DNA of 64,000 bases, taken from Candidatus Shapirobacteria bacterium (GTDB lineage: Bacteria; Patescibacteriota; Microgenomatia; UBA12405). Below, in pieces: positions 6,917 through 15,262 of the stretch (position 1 is the first letter of the stretch; every line of letters starts with the position of its first letter). The notes under the pieces are model-generated. The model did not search any database. It was not told where the DNA came from and saw only the letters and a list, made by a program, of their open reading frames with translations. The stretch covers positions 1 through 64,000 of the forward strand of contig VFLE01000055.1 of NCBI GenBank assembly GCA_009885205.1. Reading direction: 5' to 3'. A program made the position numbers and the translations under genes.

Positions 6917-7555
6917 ATGATAAGGCTTAATAAATATTTGGCGCAGGTGGGGGTGGCGTCGAGACGAGCATCGGATTATTTGATATCCGAAGGTCATGTG
7001 TTGGTCGATGGGCAAGTGGCCACAGTGGGGATGAAATTAAATGGAAACGAAAATGTGATTGTTGACGGCAAGCCTGTAGGTAAGAAAGAAACGAAAGAAT
7101 ACTTTGCGGTTTACAAACCAATTGGTTTGGTGTCGACGGCGAGTGACGAGTTTGGACGAGAAAAAGTAATTGATTTGGTTAAAACAGATAAACGTTTATA
7201 CCCCATAGGTAGGTTAGATCGTGAATCAGAGGGTTTGATGATTTTGACCAATGACGGTGATTTGGCCCTAAAATTGACCCACCCTAAATATCACTTGGAA
7301 AAAGAATATGAAGTAACTATTGATAAAAATATTGAGCCGGCGCGGTTAAATGTGGGGATTAACAAGATTATAAAATCACGAAACAATATGTTTTGGATAG
7401 TGATGTATGAAGGAAAAAAACGACAGATACGGGAAATTTGTTGGGAGGCGGGGTATCGAGTTCGTCGACTAGCTCGGGTACGAATTGGTAAATTGACACT
7501 GGGTAATTTGGAACCAGGACAATTTAAACGAATTTCAATCAAAGATATTATTTAG
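6917..7555 (+). CDS. rRNA pseudouridine synthase, RsuA/RluB/RluE family
   Basis: 212 aa. An S4 RNA-binding domain (residues 1-60, IRLNKYLAQVGVASRRASDYLISEGHV) is followed by the catalytic domain with GRLDRESEGLMILTNDG; Asp101 is the predicted nucleophile. RQIREICWEAGYRVRRLARVRIG is the conserved C-terminal block. It isomerises uridine to pseudouridine in ribosomal RNA; the exact position (small-subunit RsuA or large-subunit RluB type) cannot be decided here. The length is normal for the family. Confidence 0.93.
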   Translation: MIRLNKYLAQVGVASRRASDYLISEGHVLVDGQVATVGMKLNGNENVIVDGKPVGKKETKEYFAVYKPIGLVSTASDEFGREKVIDLVKTDKRLYPIGRLDRESEGLMILTNDGDLALKLTHPKYHLEKEYEVTIDKNIEPARLNVGINKIIKSRNNMFWIVMYEGKKRQIREICWEAGYRVRRLARVRIGKLTLGNLEPGQFKRISIKDII

Positions 7556-7569
7556 TGGTAAACTAATTT

Positions 7570-8406
7570 ATGATAAATTTTGTAAAAAAGAACTGGGTGT
7601 TTTTACTGATTATTTTAGGACTGATTGTTTATATTGATAAAAGAAATACTATTTTGCCAATGACTGGGGGTGGGTTTGTAACTGATAGTGTAGTGTCAAA
7701 TAAAATGATGGTTAGAAATACAGTAGCACCGTCGGAAAGTACCAATAGATTGGTGATTCAAGATACTTCGTTGTCGCTGCAAGTTGACAGTGTTGAGGAA
7801 AAAATAAATGAAATTAAAAATAAAACAACTGAATTGGGCGGATTTTTAGTAAACTCGAATTTGTCAAAACCGGACGGTGTGGGAAGTGGAGTGATATCGG
7901 TACGAATTCCCGAAAGTAAGCGTAGTGAGGCGATGGAATTATTTAAAAAATTAGCAGTTAAGGTGGTGTCGGAAAATGTAAGTGGAACCGATGTGACTGA
8001 TCAATATACTGATTTACAGGCACAATTGGATGTGTTAAACAAAACTAAAATAAAATTTGAAGAAATATTAGATAAAGCATTTAATGTAACTGATTTAATG
8101 AATGTTCAGCAACAATTAATTAATTTGCAACAACAAATTGATAGTGTTAAAGGACAACAAAAATATTTTGAACAGTCGGCAAAATTAAGTAAAATTACAA
8201 TTTATTTATCAACCGATGATTTGGCCCTACCGTATGCACCGAGTAATGAATGGCGGTCAACAGTAGTGTTTAAAGAAGCGGTGCGATCGTTAATTAGTAA
8301 TGTTCGAAATTTAGGAAACATGTTGATATGGGTGGTAGTGTTTTCACCGATTTGGATACCGGGGATATTGGTGATACGTTTTGCTAAAAAGAAGCTGGCG
8401 ATATAA
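7570..8406 (+). CDS. DUF4349 membrane protein
   Basis: 278 aa. It has an N-terminal membrane segment (residues 9-22), an extracytoplasmic DUF4349 domain starting with RLVIQDTSLSLQVDSVEE and containing the hallmarks GGFLVNSN, VRIPESK and VSGTDVTDQYTDLQAQL, a coiled coil rich in Gln (about 150-205), and a C-terminal helix (about 247-270). Members of this family are exported helical-hairpin proteins of unknown role, common in Patescibacteria. It sits between the pseudouridine synthase and rarA. The TAA stop overlaps the likely -10 box of rarA. Confidence 0.88.
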   Translation: MINFVKKNWVFLLIILGLIVYIDKRNTILPMTGGGFVTDSVVSNKMMVRNTVAPSESTNRLVIQDTSLSLQVDSVEEKINEIKNKTTELGGFLVNSNLSKPDGVGSGVISVRIPESKRSEAMELFKKLAVKVVSENVSGTDVTDQYTDLQAQLDVLNKTKIKFEEILDKAFNVTDLMNVQQQLINLQQQIDSVKGQQKYFEQSAKLSKITIYLSTDDLALPYAPSNEWRSTVVFKEAVRSLISNVRNLGNMLIWVVVFSPIWIPGILVIRFAKKKLAI

Positions 8407-8416
8407 AATAGCACAA

Positions 8417-9589
8417 TTGAATACACAAACTGGACAGCCACTAGCAATGTTACTTCGGCCAAAATCTTTAAAAGATTTTGTGGGACAGTCACATTTGGTG
8501 GGAGAAAATAAACCATTGCGAATAGCCATTGAAAATCATCAAATATTTTCGATGATTTTTTGGGGGCCACCGGGAGTGGGAAAAACGACACTGGCTAAAA
8601 TTATTGCTAAAGAATCGAATGCCGATTTATTTGAAATGTCGGCCGTATCGGCTTCTAAGGATGATATTAAAAAAATATTAAATGCAAATAATAATTTGAC
8701 GATAAATAAGAAGGTTCTGTTTCTTGATGAAATTCATCGTTTTAATAAAGCTCAACAAGATTTTTTACTGCCTTATGTGGAATCTGGGCAGCTAACTTTA
8801 ATTGGGGCGACCACCGAGAACCCTAGTTTTGAAGTTATCGCTCCCTTGTTGTCCCGTTGCCGAGTGTTTGTGTTAAAAGAATTGTCAGAAGAGGAGACGG
8901 GAGAAATAATTAAACGCGCTTGTAAAATTTTAAAAACAAAAATAGACAAGACAGCTAAAGATTGGTTGATCCAAATGGCCAACGGCGATGCCCGACAAGC
9001 AATTACCATGATTGACAATGCCTTTACATTGTATGAAAAACTAACGATCGAGACATTAAAAACAACTTTGCAAAATTCATTTTTGCGATTTGATAAAAAA
9101 GGAAGTGAACATTATGACACAATTTCGGCGTTTATAAAATCGATGCGAGCATCGAATGCTGACGCAGCACTTTATTACCTAGCCAGAATGGTGGAAGCAG
9201 GAGAAGATCCTAAATTTATTGCCCGACGTATGGTTATATTTGCATCAGAGGATATTGGTATGGCCAATTCCAATGCCCTACTTTTGGCCAATCAAGTATT
9301 CCAAGCGGTGACCCAAATTGGTTATCCCGAGTGTGCCATAAATTTGGCACATGGAGTGACTTATCTTGCTCTATCCCCTAAAAATCGCAGTGCTTATGAT
9401 GGATTGCGATCGGCACAAGCGGATGTAAAAACATATGGCAATTTGCCAATTCCCCTAGTGTTGCGCAACGCCGAAACGCAGTTGATGAAGGACTTGGATT
9501 ATGGAAAAGGATATGAGAAGTATTCTAAAGAGGATTTGTTGCCGGAAAAATTGAAAGGGAGGAAGTATTATATAGATTTGAAAAAATGA
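8417..9589 (+). CDS. rarA: Replication-associated recombination ATPase RarA (MgsA)
   Basis: 390 aa. A clamp-loader-like AAA+ ATPase acting at stalled replication forks. Seen: LRPKSLKDFVGQSHLVG (family N-terminus), Walker A GPPGVGKTT, Walker B FLDEIHRF, sensor GATTENPSFE, arginine-finger region LLSRCRVF, and the C-terminal tetramerisation region (YYLARMVEAGEDPKFIARR and EDIGMANSNAL). Homology starts before the internal ATG at 8447, so a TTG at 8417 is chosen; TAAAAT (8404-8409) lies 7 nt upstream, matching the leaderless pattern. The stop overlaps the next gene by 4 bp. Confidence 0.93.
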   Translation: MNTQTGQPLAMLLRPKSLKDFVGQSHLVGENKPLRIAIENHQIFSMIFWGPPGVGKTTLAKIIAKESNADLFEMSAVSASKDDIKKILNANNNLTINKKVLFLDEIHRFNKAQQDFLLPYVESGQLTLIGATTENPSFEVIAPLLSRCRVFVLKELSEEETGEIIKRACKILKTKIDKTAKDWLIQMANGDARQAITMIDNAFTLYEKLTIETLKTTLQNSFLRFDKKGSEHYDTISAFIKSMRASNADAALYYLARMVEAGEDPKFIARRMVIFASEDIGMANSNALLLANQVFQAVTQIGYPECAINLAHGVTYLALSPKNRSAYDGLRSAQADVKTYGNLPIPLVLRNAETQLMKDLDYGKGYEKYSKEDLLPEKLKGRKYYIDLKK

Positions 9590-10104
9590 ACAATAAACTT
9601 TATATTCTTTGTGGCATACCATTTTCTGGTAAAAGTACTTTGGCCAAAAGAATAGTTGAGAAGTTAGGATATACCAGGATTGATTTGGATGAAGTTAAAT
9701 TTGAAATGTTTGGTAAAGATATTATTGACTCACAAATTGACCAATCTGGTTGGGACAAAATATATCAAGAAATGTACCAACGAATTAGAAATAAATTGTC
9801 AAATGGCAATACTGTTGTTCATGACACCGGCAACTTTACCAAATACGAAAGAAGCTTAGTTAAAAAGATTGCAGATGAAGTTGGAGTTGAAACCATAACT
9901 GTTTTGGTAGATATTCCAGAGACAGAAGCATATAAACGGCTTACAAATAATCGAGAAACAAAAAATAGATTTGATGTAAGTGATAGTGATTTTCAAAGTA
10001 CAATTAAAGAAATGGAAAAACCTGATGACACGGAAAAACATTTGACATTTAGTCCCACTGATTTAATTGATGAATGGATTGAAATAAATATACAAAAAAA
10101 ATGA
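9586..10104 (+). CDS. P-loop kinase-like protein (AAA_33)
   Basis: 172 aa. Walker A is GIPFSGKST (residues 10-18); HDTGNFTKYERSLVKK and DIPETEAYKRL lie where AAA_33 kinases hold the second Asp and the LID region. Substrate unknown (candidates are small molecules or RNA 5'-ends). It overlaps rarA (ATGA-type, 4 bp) and the next gene by 4 bp, so all three are translated from one mRNA. It is distinct from, but of the same broad family as, the kinase at 73-579. Confidence 0.75.
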   Translation: MNNKLYILCGIPFSGKSTLAKRIVEKLGYTRIDLDEVKFEMFGKDIIDSQIDQSGWDKIYQEMYQRIRNKLSNGNTVVHDTGNFTKYERSLVKKIADEVGVETITVLVDIPETEAYKRLTNNRETKNRFDVSDSDFQSTIKEMEKPDDTEKHLTFSPTDLIDEWIEINIQKK

Positions 10105-10424
10105 AACTAAAACCTGGGGAATTTAGTAAAAGGGTGGTGGAGCTGGCGCTAAAAATACCCGAAGGTCGGGTGACAACTTATGGAATTTTGGCACAAAGTG
10201 CTGGAGGGCACCCAATGATGGCGCAAATGATTACCCATATTTTGGGTAAATCTAAAGAGGACAGTAAAATCCCCTACCATCGGATTGTTTATGCCTCGGG
10301 CAAGGTGTGGCTAGAACCAAAATATGAAAAAGAAAGATTAAGGTTGTATAAAAAAGAGGGGATAAAATTGGATAAACACAATAAAATTGTGGATTTTGAC
10401 AATCTTGTTTGGACTTTTAATTAA
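10101..10424 (+). CDS. Alkyltransferase-like protein (ATL, MGMT C-terminal domain)
   Basis: 107 aa, only the DNA-binding domain of O6-alkylguanine transferases: KIPEGRVTTYGILAQ (wing helix) and GKVWLEPKYEKERL. The active-site motif PCHR is PYHR (residues 58-61), with Tyr in place of the reactive Cys, so it cannot take up an alkyl group. Known ATL proteins, mostly with Trp there, bind alkylated guanine and hand it to nucleotide excision repair; the same role is inferred. Its position behind rarA fits DNA-damage handling. A 26-bp palindrome begins at its stop codon. Confidence 0.88.
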   Translation: MKLKPGEFSKRVVELALKIPEGRVTTYGILAQSAGGHPMMAQMITHILGKSKEDSKIPYHRIVYASGKVWLEPKYEKERLRLYKKEGIKLDKHNKIVDFDNLVWTFN

Positions 10425-10449
10425 GGAACAGACACATAGGTCTGTTCCT
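10424..10449. repeat. Palindromic repeat, AGGAAC family
   Basis: Arms AGGAACAGAC and GTCTGTTCCT flank ACATAG. A nearly identical copy lies at 58801-58826, and a longer relative inside a CDS at 56095-56122. Here it lies between convergent genes and could act as a bidirectional 3'-end hairpin, though it has no T-run. Confidence 0.8.
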
Positions 10450-10463
10450 ACATAAAATTTTTG

Positions 10464-11699
10464 TTATTCAATAAAAGTCAGGGCGAAGCCTAGGGCATTG
10501 CCACGGCCAGTGCGGCCAATGCGATGAGTGTAATCATCATAATCATTGGGTTGATCATAATTAATTACGTGAGAAATATCGGCAATATCGAGACCTCTGG
10601 CCGCGACATCGGTGGCGACTAAAATATTGAACATATTTTCGCGATAATCACGAATAATACGAGTCCGTTTATTTTGAGGTTTACCGCCGTGTAAACTAGC
10701 CGCTTTAAAACCTTTGGCGGTTAGGGTAACTGAAAGTTGTTCAACCATACGTTGGGTAGCGCCAAAAACTAAAACTTTTTTAAATTCGGGTAGAGCCATC
10801 ATTTCAACTAATTTTTGCTCTTTTAAATGGCGGGGAACACGAACCACGTCTTGGTCGACGTGAGCTGAATTATTGCCTGATTTTAGGGAAATAGTAACAG
10901 GGTTATTTAAAAACGAGCCGATTAAAGCTTGAATTTTGTTGTTAATGGTAGCGGAAAAGAAAAGAGTTTGACGAGTTTTGGGTATTTGATCAACAATTTC
11001 TTTGATATCGGTGATGAAGCCCATATCTAACATCCGATCGACTTCGTCTAGAACCAAAACATTGACTCGAGATAAATCAATGACATGGCGATTGACCAAA
11101 TCTTTAATTCGGCCGGGAGTACCGACAATAAAGTGGGGACCGCGGCGGATATCAATAATTTGTTCGCGTAAAAAGGCACCACCAATGGCTAGAGCCAAAT
11201 AAATTGGTAGACCTGGGGTGAACGATCGTATATCTTGCTTGATTTGCATGGCTAATTCACGAGTCGGCGCCATAATTAAAACCTGTTGTCGAGGATTTTT
11301 TAAAATTGAATTAATTAGGGGAATAGCAAAAGCGGCAGTTTTACCGGTACCGGTAGCAGCCAGACCTAAAACATCTTTACCTTCTATAATTGGAATAATG
11401 GCTTGGTCTTGGATTTGGGTGGGTTTGGTAAAACCTTTGGCTTTGACATTGGACAAAAGAGTGGGATTTAAATTGAAATCGACAAAAGTGTGAACGGTAT
11501 TTTGTTCTTCAATTTTAACCATAGCTTCGGCTTTTTTGACAAAAAGAGCTGGGTTCATTTTAGTAGCCATAAAACGAGGTCGACCACCACTGCGCACAGG
11601 CGAGGCAAAGCGACGAGGATAACTGCCACCAGTCGAAGGTCGACGAACGGCACTACTAAAGTTTTTAAAACCACCACGAGAAGAATTGTTGTTGTACAT
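10464..11699 (-). CDS. DEAD-box ATP-dependent RNA helicase
   Basis: 411 aa. A Gly/Arg/Ser-rich N-terminal arm (1-45) precedes the helicase core. Motifs: Q motif GFTKPTQIQ (89-97), Walker A ATGTGKTA (115-122), PTRELA, GTPGR, DEVD in place of DEAD (218-221), SAT, then domain 2 with VATDVAARGLDI and HRIGRTGR. It unwinds structured RNA during ribosome assembly or cold adaptation. It lacks a long C-terminal tail; the RNA-binding basic arm is at the front instead. The upstream region has a small hairpin (11727-11741), and a weak TATACA box at 11770-11765 may give a leader of about 60 nt. Confidence 0.95.
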   Translation of the reverse strand: MYNNNSSRGGFKNFSSAVRRPSTGGSYPRRFASPVRSGGRPRFMATKMNPALFVKKAEAMVKIEEQNTVHTFVDFNLNPTLLSNVKAKGFTKPTQIQDQAIIPIIEGKDVLGLAATGTGKTAAFAIPLINSILKNPRQQVLIMAPTRELAMQIKQDIRSFTPGLPIYLALAIGGAFLREQIIDIRRGPHFIVGTPGRIKDLVNRHVIDLSRVNVLVLDEVDRMLDMGFITDIKEIVDQIPKTRQTLFFSATINNKIQALIGSFLNNPVTISLKSGNNSAHVDQDVVRVPRHLKEQKLVEMMALPEFKKVLVFGATQRMVEQLSVTLTAKGFKAASLHGGKPQNKRTRIIRDYRENMFNILVATDVAARGLDIADISHVINYDQPNDYDDYTHRIGRTGRGNALGFALTFIE

Positions 11700-11883
11700 A
11701 CAAATAAATTAAATTTTAGGCAAATATCATCAAATTGATGACTTAGTTGCCCTTAATAATTATTTGTATACTTAGTACACGAGGGCAAAAATAGATTTCA
11801 CAGCCTTAACTAAAATCAGATTGTATTGTAGCACAATGCGGAAATAATGCAAGGAATGGTTAAACCCCTCAGTCCTGCGGACA

Positions 11884-11903
11884 GCTCCCCTTGACAGGGG
11901 AGC
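11884..11903. repeat. GC-rich hairpin with TGAC loop upstream of korA
   Basis: GCTCCCCT-TGAC-AGGGGAGC is a perfect 8-bp stem. The apex contains TTGACA (11891-11896), which could serve as a -35 element for korA. A sister hairpin with the same TGAC loop (CCCCTCTT-TGAC-AAGAGGGG) lies after the korAB genes at 14234-14253. Confidence 0.65.
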
Positions 11904-11915
11904 CAAAAAATATAG

Positions 11916-11921
11916 TAAAAT
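11916..11921 (+). promoter_or_regulatory. -10 box of korA
   Basis: TAAAAT ends 6 nt before the GTG start at 11928. The TTGACA in the hairpin above lies 19 bp upstream, longer than ideal. Confidence 0.45.
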
Positions 11922-11927
11922 AAGCAA

Positions 11928-13445
11928 GTGAATAGAATTACAGTAAAAATTGCTGGGCCGGCGGGGATGGGAATAAAATCGGCGGGATTGTTGTTAGCTA
12001 AAATTGTAACTGAATGTGGTTATTATTTTGCCGATTATTCGGAATATCCGTCACTAGTCCGGGGAGGACACAATACTTATCAAATAACCTATTCAACAGA
12101 AGAAGTGTTTATGGTTGATAAAAAGGCCGATGTTTTGGTGTCACTAGTAAAAGATCATGAAGAAGATAGGGTAAATTTGTGGGAGATTCCCCTACCTAAC
12201 AATATATTTGCTAATACAGTGGCAATCGGGGCGTTAATGTATAGATTAAATCTGGATAAAAAAATTGCTTTAAAAATTATTAAAGAAAGATTTGGAGATG
12301 ATGGTAAAAATTTAGAAGCATTTGAGGAAGGATATGAGTGGGCAAAGACAAACTTCAAACTTAAAACTTCAAACTTAAAACTTAAAAACGAAGAAATTGA
12401 TAATGGTGACAAAAAAATGATTATGGATGGAAGTGAGGCAGTAGCCTGGGGACTGGTAAAAGGGGGCTTAAATTTTTTTGCGGCCTACCCTATGACGCCA
12501 GTATCAGGAATTTTGCATTTTTTGGCCAAAAATCAGGATGAATTGGGGGTGAAAGTTTACCATCCTGAAGATGAAATTGCGGTAGCGTCAATGGCGACCG
12601 GGGCTTCAATTGCCGGTGGTCGGTCGGCGGTGGCCACCTCGGGTGGTGGATTTGCCTTAATGACCGAGACGGTTTCACTAAATGGAGCTATGGGTGTCGG
12701 GGTGGTTTATATCATGGGACAGCGTCCAGGACCGGCAACTGGCATGCCGACATGGACATCACAAGGAGATTTGTTGTTTACAGTATTTTCGGGTCATGGT
12801 GAATTTGCCAAAATAGTACTGGCGCCCGGATCCATCGAAGAATCTTTTGAAATGGGACAAATAGCCATAAATTTGGCTAATAAATATGATGTGCCAGTAA
12901 TTGTGTTGATGGATAAAATGATATGTGAGGGAGCGACAAATTTAAATGATTTATCAAAAGAAAAAATAGAAATAATAAAATCTAGTAAAATTGTCCCTGG
13001 TCAAGGCGAATATTTATATAATAGTTATGAACACGACGAACAGGGTTTTTCGGTGGAAGACAGTGATGGGGCTAAGATGGGGATGGAGACAAGATTAAAT
13101 AAACTAGAAGAAGCTAAAAAAGATTGCCCCAAAGTTTTATTGTTAGGGTCGAAAAAATCCAAAAAATTAATTGTGTCATGGGGGTCGACTAAAGGAACAA
13201 TACTCGAGGCACTAAGGGGGCGAGATGATTATGCCTATTTACAGGTAAAAACACTATGGCCTATAAACAAGGAAATTGGCAAAATTATAAATGGATTTGA
13301 AACAAAAATATTGATTGAAAATAACGCCACCGGGCAATTGGGACAATTGTTAAAATCCCAAATGAATATTGAATTTGATAAAACAATTTTAAAATATGAT
13401 GGTCGACCATTTTTTCCAAGTGAATTAAGGGAGGAATTAAAATGA
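11928..13445 (+). CDS. korA: 2-oxoacid:ferredoxin oxidoreductase, fused gamma-alpha subunit
   Basis: 505 aa. Residues 1-150 are the gamma domain (KIAGPAGMGIKSAGLLLAKI... YPSLVRGGHNTYQI). From about 165 comes the alpha or pyrimidine-binding domain (MDGSEAVAWGLVKGGLNFFAAYPMTPVSGIL... VATSGGGFALMTE... QRPGPATGMPTWTSQGDLL). With KorB it converts a 2-oxoacid plus CoA to acyl-CoA, CO2 and reduced ferredoxin, or the reverse. The interdomain linker carries an ACTTCAAAC-type tandem repeat (about 12351-12390), a word also found in two other genes here. Start is GTG at 11928, probably leaderless. It overlaps korB by 4 bp. Substrate (pyruvate or 2-oxoglutarate) cannot be fixed. Confidence 0.92.
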   Translation: MNRITVKIAGPAGMGIKSAGLLLAKIVTECGYYFADYSEYPSLVRGGHNTYQITYSTEEVFMVDKKADVLVSLVKDHEEDRVNLWEIPLPNNIFANTVAIGALMYRLNLDKKIALKIIKERFGDDGKNLEAFEEGYEWAKTNFKLKTSNLKLKNEEIDNGDKKMIMDGSEAVAWGLVKGGLNFFAAYPMTPVSGILHFLAKNQDELGVKVYHPEDEIAVASMATGASIAGGRSAVATSGGGFALMTETVSLNGAMGVGVVYIMGQRPGPATGMPTWTSQGDLLFTVFSGHGEFAKIVLAPGSIEESFEMGQIAINLANKYDVPVIVLMDKMICEGATNLNDLSKEKIEIIKSSKIVPGQGEYLYNSYEHDEQGFSVEDSDGAKMGMETRLNKLEEAKKDCPKVLLLGSKKSKKLIVSWGSTKGTILEALRGRDDYAYLQVKTLWPINKEIGKIINGFETKILIENNATGQLGQLLKSQMNIEFDKTILKYDGRPFFPSELREELK

Positions 13446-14062
13446 TTAATATAAAATCACAAAATATTCCCACTTGGTGTCCGGGGTGCCATGATTTTAT
13501 TATTTATGCTTGCATACTTCAGGCAGTAAACAAAATAAATATTGATTTAAAAAAACTAGTGATTGTTTATGATATTGGTTGTAGTGGCAATATGGCAGAT
13601 TTTTTAAAAGTTTTTGGGGTGCATTCATTACATGGGAGATCAATACCGACGGCGGTGGGGATAAAATTGGCTAGACCTGATTTGACAGTATTGGTAGTGG
13701 GTGGTGAAGGAGGAATTTATGGTGAGGGGATGTCTCATTTGATTGCTGGAGCTCGCCTTAATATTGACTTGACAGTATTGGTAGCCAATAACCAACTTTA
13801 CTCCCTAACTACTGGTCAAACTAGCCCAACTACTCCCAAAGGGAGTAAAACAAAATCGACACCGAAAGGAGCTCCCAGTATCGAGGTTGAACCAGTGGGA
13901 TTGATAAATACAATTAATATGGAAGCACAAGCAGTTCATGTAACTTGTCTAAAACCAATGGAGGTGACTGAGGCTATTGTAAATGGGATTGAAAATAAGG
14001 GATTTAATTTGGTGGATATTGATCAACTGTGCGTTACTTATAGCAAACAACTACAGTCATGA
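13442..14062 (+). CDS. korB: 2-oxoacid:ferredoxin oxidoreductase, TPP-binding beta subunit
   Basis: 206 aa, somewhat shorter than the usual 270-290. It holds the cysteines expected to bind one 4Fe-4S cluster: WCPGC (Cys12, Cys15), DIGCSGNM (Cys46) and the late QLCVTY. The TPP signature is GGEGGIYGEGMSHLIAGARLNIDLTVLVANNQLYSLTTGQTSPTT. It transfers electrons from the TPP-bound intermediate towards ferredoxin. The last part after the late Cys is missing compared with typical KorB. No ferredoxin gene is visible nearby. Its TGA stop overlaps the ATG of a 50-aa ORF. Confidence 0.92.
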   Translation: MINIKSQNIPTWCPGCHDFIIYACILQAVNKINIDLKKLVIVYDIGCSGNMADFLKVFGVHSLHGRSIPTAVGIKLARPDLTVLVVGGEGGIYGEGMSHLIAGARLNIDLTVLVANNQLYSLTTGQTSPTTPKGSKTKSTPKGAPSIEVEPVGLINTINMEAQAVHVTCLKPMEVTEAIVNGIENKGFNLVDIDQLCVTYSKQLQS

Positions 14063-14211
14063 AAAAGAAAAATAATGAAATTATGATTGTGTCGCAAGTT
14101 TATGAAGAGGCGTATATCTGGGGTGAAGATATGCAAAATCTAAAACAAACAATTAAAAGACTAAAGATGTTTGTGAAATCGAAAGTAGAAAAACAGAGTG
14201 CAGAGTGTTAA
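14059..14211 (+). CDS. Small ORF coupled to korB, unknown function
   Basis: 50 codons from an ATG that overlaps the korB stop (ATGA): MKKKNNEIMIVSQVYEEAYI, then WGEDMQNLKQTIKRLKMF and a Lys-rich end. It is predicted helical, acidic in the middle and basic at the end. The 4-bp overlap repeats the korA-korB arrangement, which argues for translational coupling. It has no cysteines except the last residue, so it is not a ferredoxin. It may be an assembly or stability partner; that is only a guess. Confidence 0.45.
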   Translation: MKKKNNEIMIVSQVYEEAYIWGEDMQNLKQTIKRLKMFVKSKVEKQSAEC

Positions 14212-14233
14212 AACCCATTTCAATCTCCCCTAG

Positions 14234-14253
14234 CCCCTCTTTGACAAGAGGGG
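14234..14253. repeat. Hairpin with TGAC loop after korAB
   Basis: CCCCTCTT-TGAC-AAGAGGGG, 8-bp stem, followed 11 nt later by a T-rich tract (14263-14279). It could end korAB transcription weakly. The gap 14212-14510 otherwise holds two palindromic elements (14333-14360, 14429-14512) and nothing else I can name. Confidence 0.55.
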
Positions 14254-14332
14254 GATAAAACTTGTTTTTTATTTATTTTTTCATTGGGTGAGTCACAGAT
14301 TTTGCATATATAATTTCGTTTGAAATATCGTT

Positions 14333-14360
14333 GTAGAGACGCCCCGCGGGGCGTCTCTAC
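14333..14360. repeat. 28-bp perfect palindrome, GTAGAGACG family
   Basis: Outer arms GTAGAGAC/GTCTCTAC with core GCCCCGCGGGGC. An identical copy is at 38967-38994; others with different cores are at 20855, 58747, 58946 and 59003. Confidence 0.9.
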
Positions 14361-14428
14361 AAAAAATCTCATTGGCAAATAATTATCAAGCTAAATTCTA
14401 GAACCTAAACAAAATACAAAATGTTAAA

Positions 14429-14512
14429 AGAGACGCCAAATTTGGTGTCTCTACAATGACACGAATATGCCGAATATTGGGGAATAAATGCATCGAAACA
14501 AACAATGTTTTT
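14429..14512. repeat. Composite repeat: palindrome plus conserved tail (copy 1)
   Basis: A palindrome remnant (14429-14454, core GCCAAATTTGGT) is followed by about 55 bp that align without gaps to the tail of the element at 20855-20935. The shared tail includes ATTGGGGA and GCATCGAAACAAACA. This copy runs into the 3' end of uppP. Confidence 0.75.
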
Positions 14513-15239
14513 ATAAAACAAAGAATAGTATTCCAGATAAAATCAGTGTATAAACCCCAAAATACCAAAAGGAGTTTTTTTGGAGGATTTTGCGAAGATA
14601 GTAGAGGGCAATGATTCCAGTTATGGTGGTTAGAATAAAAGTTGTGATAGAAACCGGATTAAAAAAAGAAGTAGTAAGCAACATTTTGTAATCGAGAACA
14701 ATGGCGCCGAGGGAAGCGATAATAAAGAGGCAGAAAGAAAAATTAAAGGCTGCCAATGGGGCTAGACCGAGCAACAGGGCCGTGGCAATGGTGGCACCGG
14801 ACCGGGAAACGGCGGGTAAGATGGCAACTGCTTGCATTAATCCTATGATAAGGGCGGATTTGTAATTTAGTTTATTATTCTTAATTTTTATAAACTTGGT
14901 AGAGAACAATAAAATAGTTGTAATTAAAAATTCGTAAGGCATGAATTTGACACTGGAAAAGGTTGATTCGATAAAATCACGAAAAAATATTCCGGCAATA
15001 ATAGCAGGGATAGTGCCAACGATTATATATTTTAAATTGTCAAAAAAATATTTGATTTGATTCCTGAAGAAAAAAATGACCGAAAAAAGAGTGGCGGTGT
15101 TTAAAAATATATCGAGGGAAAGTGATGGAGTCAGGCCGAAAAAATGTTGAAGTAAGTTTAAATGGCCTGAAGACGAAATTGGCAAAAATTCAGTAATGCC
15201 TTGGGTGAGACCGAGGAGATAGGATTGAAGTGCAGACAT
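14511..15239 (-). CDS. uppP: Undecaprenyl-diphosphatase UppP (BacA)
   Basis: 242 aa, multi-span membrane protein that dephosphorylates undecaprenyl pyrophosphate so the lipid carrier can be reused for peptidoglycan and surface polysaccharides. Signature GITEFLPISSSGHL lies at residues 14-27 and PAVSRSGATIATALLLG near 145-160. The ATG at 15239 (MSALQSYLLG) is chosen: TGC-TATTAT ends 5 nt upstream. It follows rpsI by 23 bp on the same strand but has its own promoter box. Members give bacitracin resistance when abundant. Confidence 0.95.
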   Translation of the reverse strand: MSALQSYLLGLTQGITEFLPISSSGHLNLLQHFFGLTPSLSLDIFLNTATLFSVIFFFRNQIKYFFDNLKYIIVGTIPAIIAGIFFRDFIESTFSSVKFMPYEFLITTILLFSTKFIKIKNNKLNYKSALIIGLMQAVAILPAVSRSGATIATALLLGLAPLAAFNFSFCLFIIASLGAIVLDYKMLLTTSFFNPVSITTFILTTITGIIALYYLRKILQKNSFWYFGVYTLILSGILFFVL

Positions 15240-15244
15240 GGAAA

Positions 15245-15250
15245 ATAATA
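15245..15250 (-). promoter_or_regulatory. Extended -10 promoter of uppP
   Basis: On the minus strand TGC-TATTAT (15253-15245), then 5 nt, then ATG. The same nine bases stand before proS. Confidence 0.6.
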
Positions 15251-15262
15251 GCACAAAACAGA

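Noticed and set aside
14333..14360. Palindromes as simple rho-independent terminators
   Set aside because: No T-runs follow, copies occur inside genes and upstream of promoters, and cores vary.
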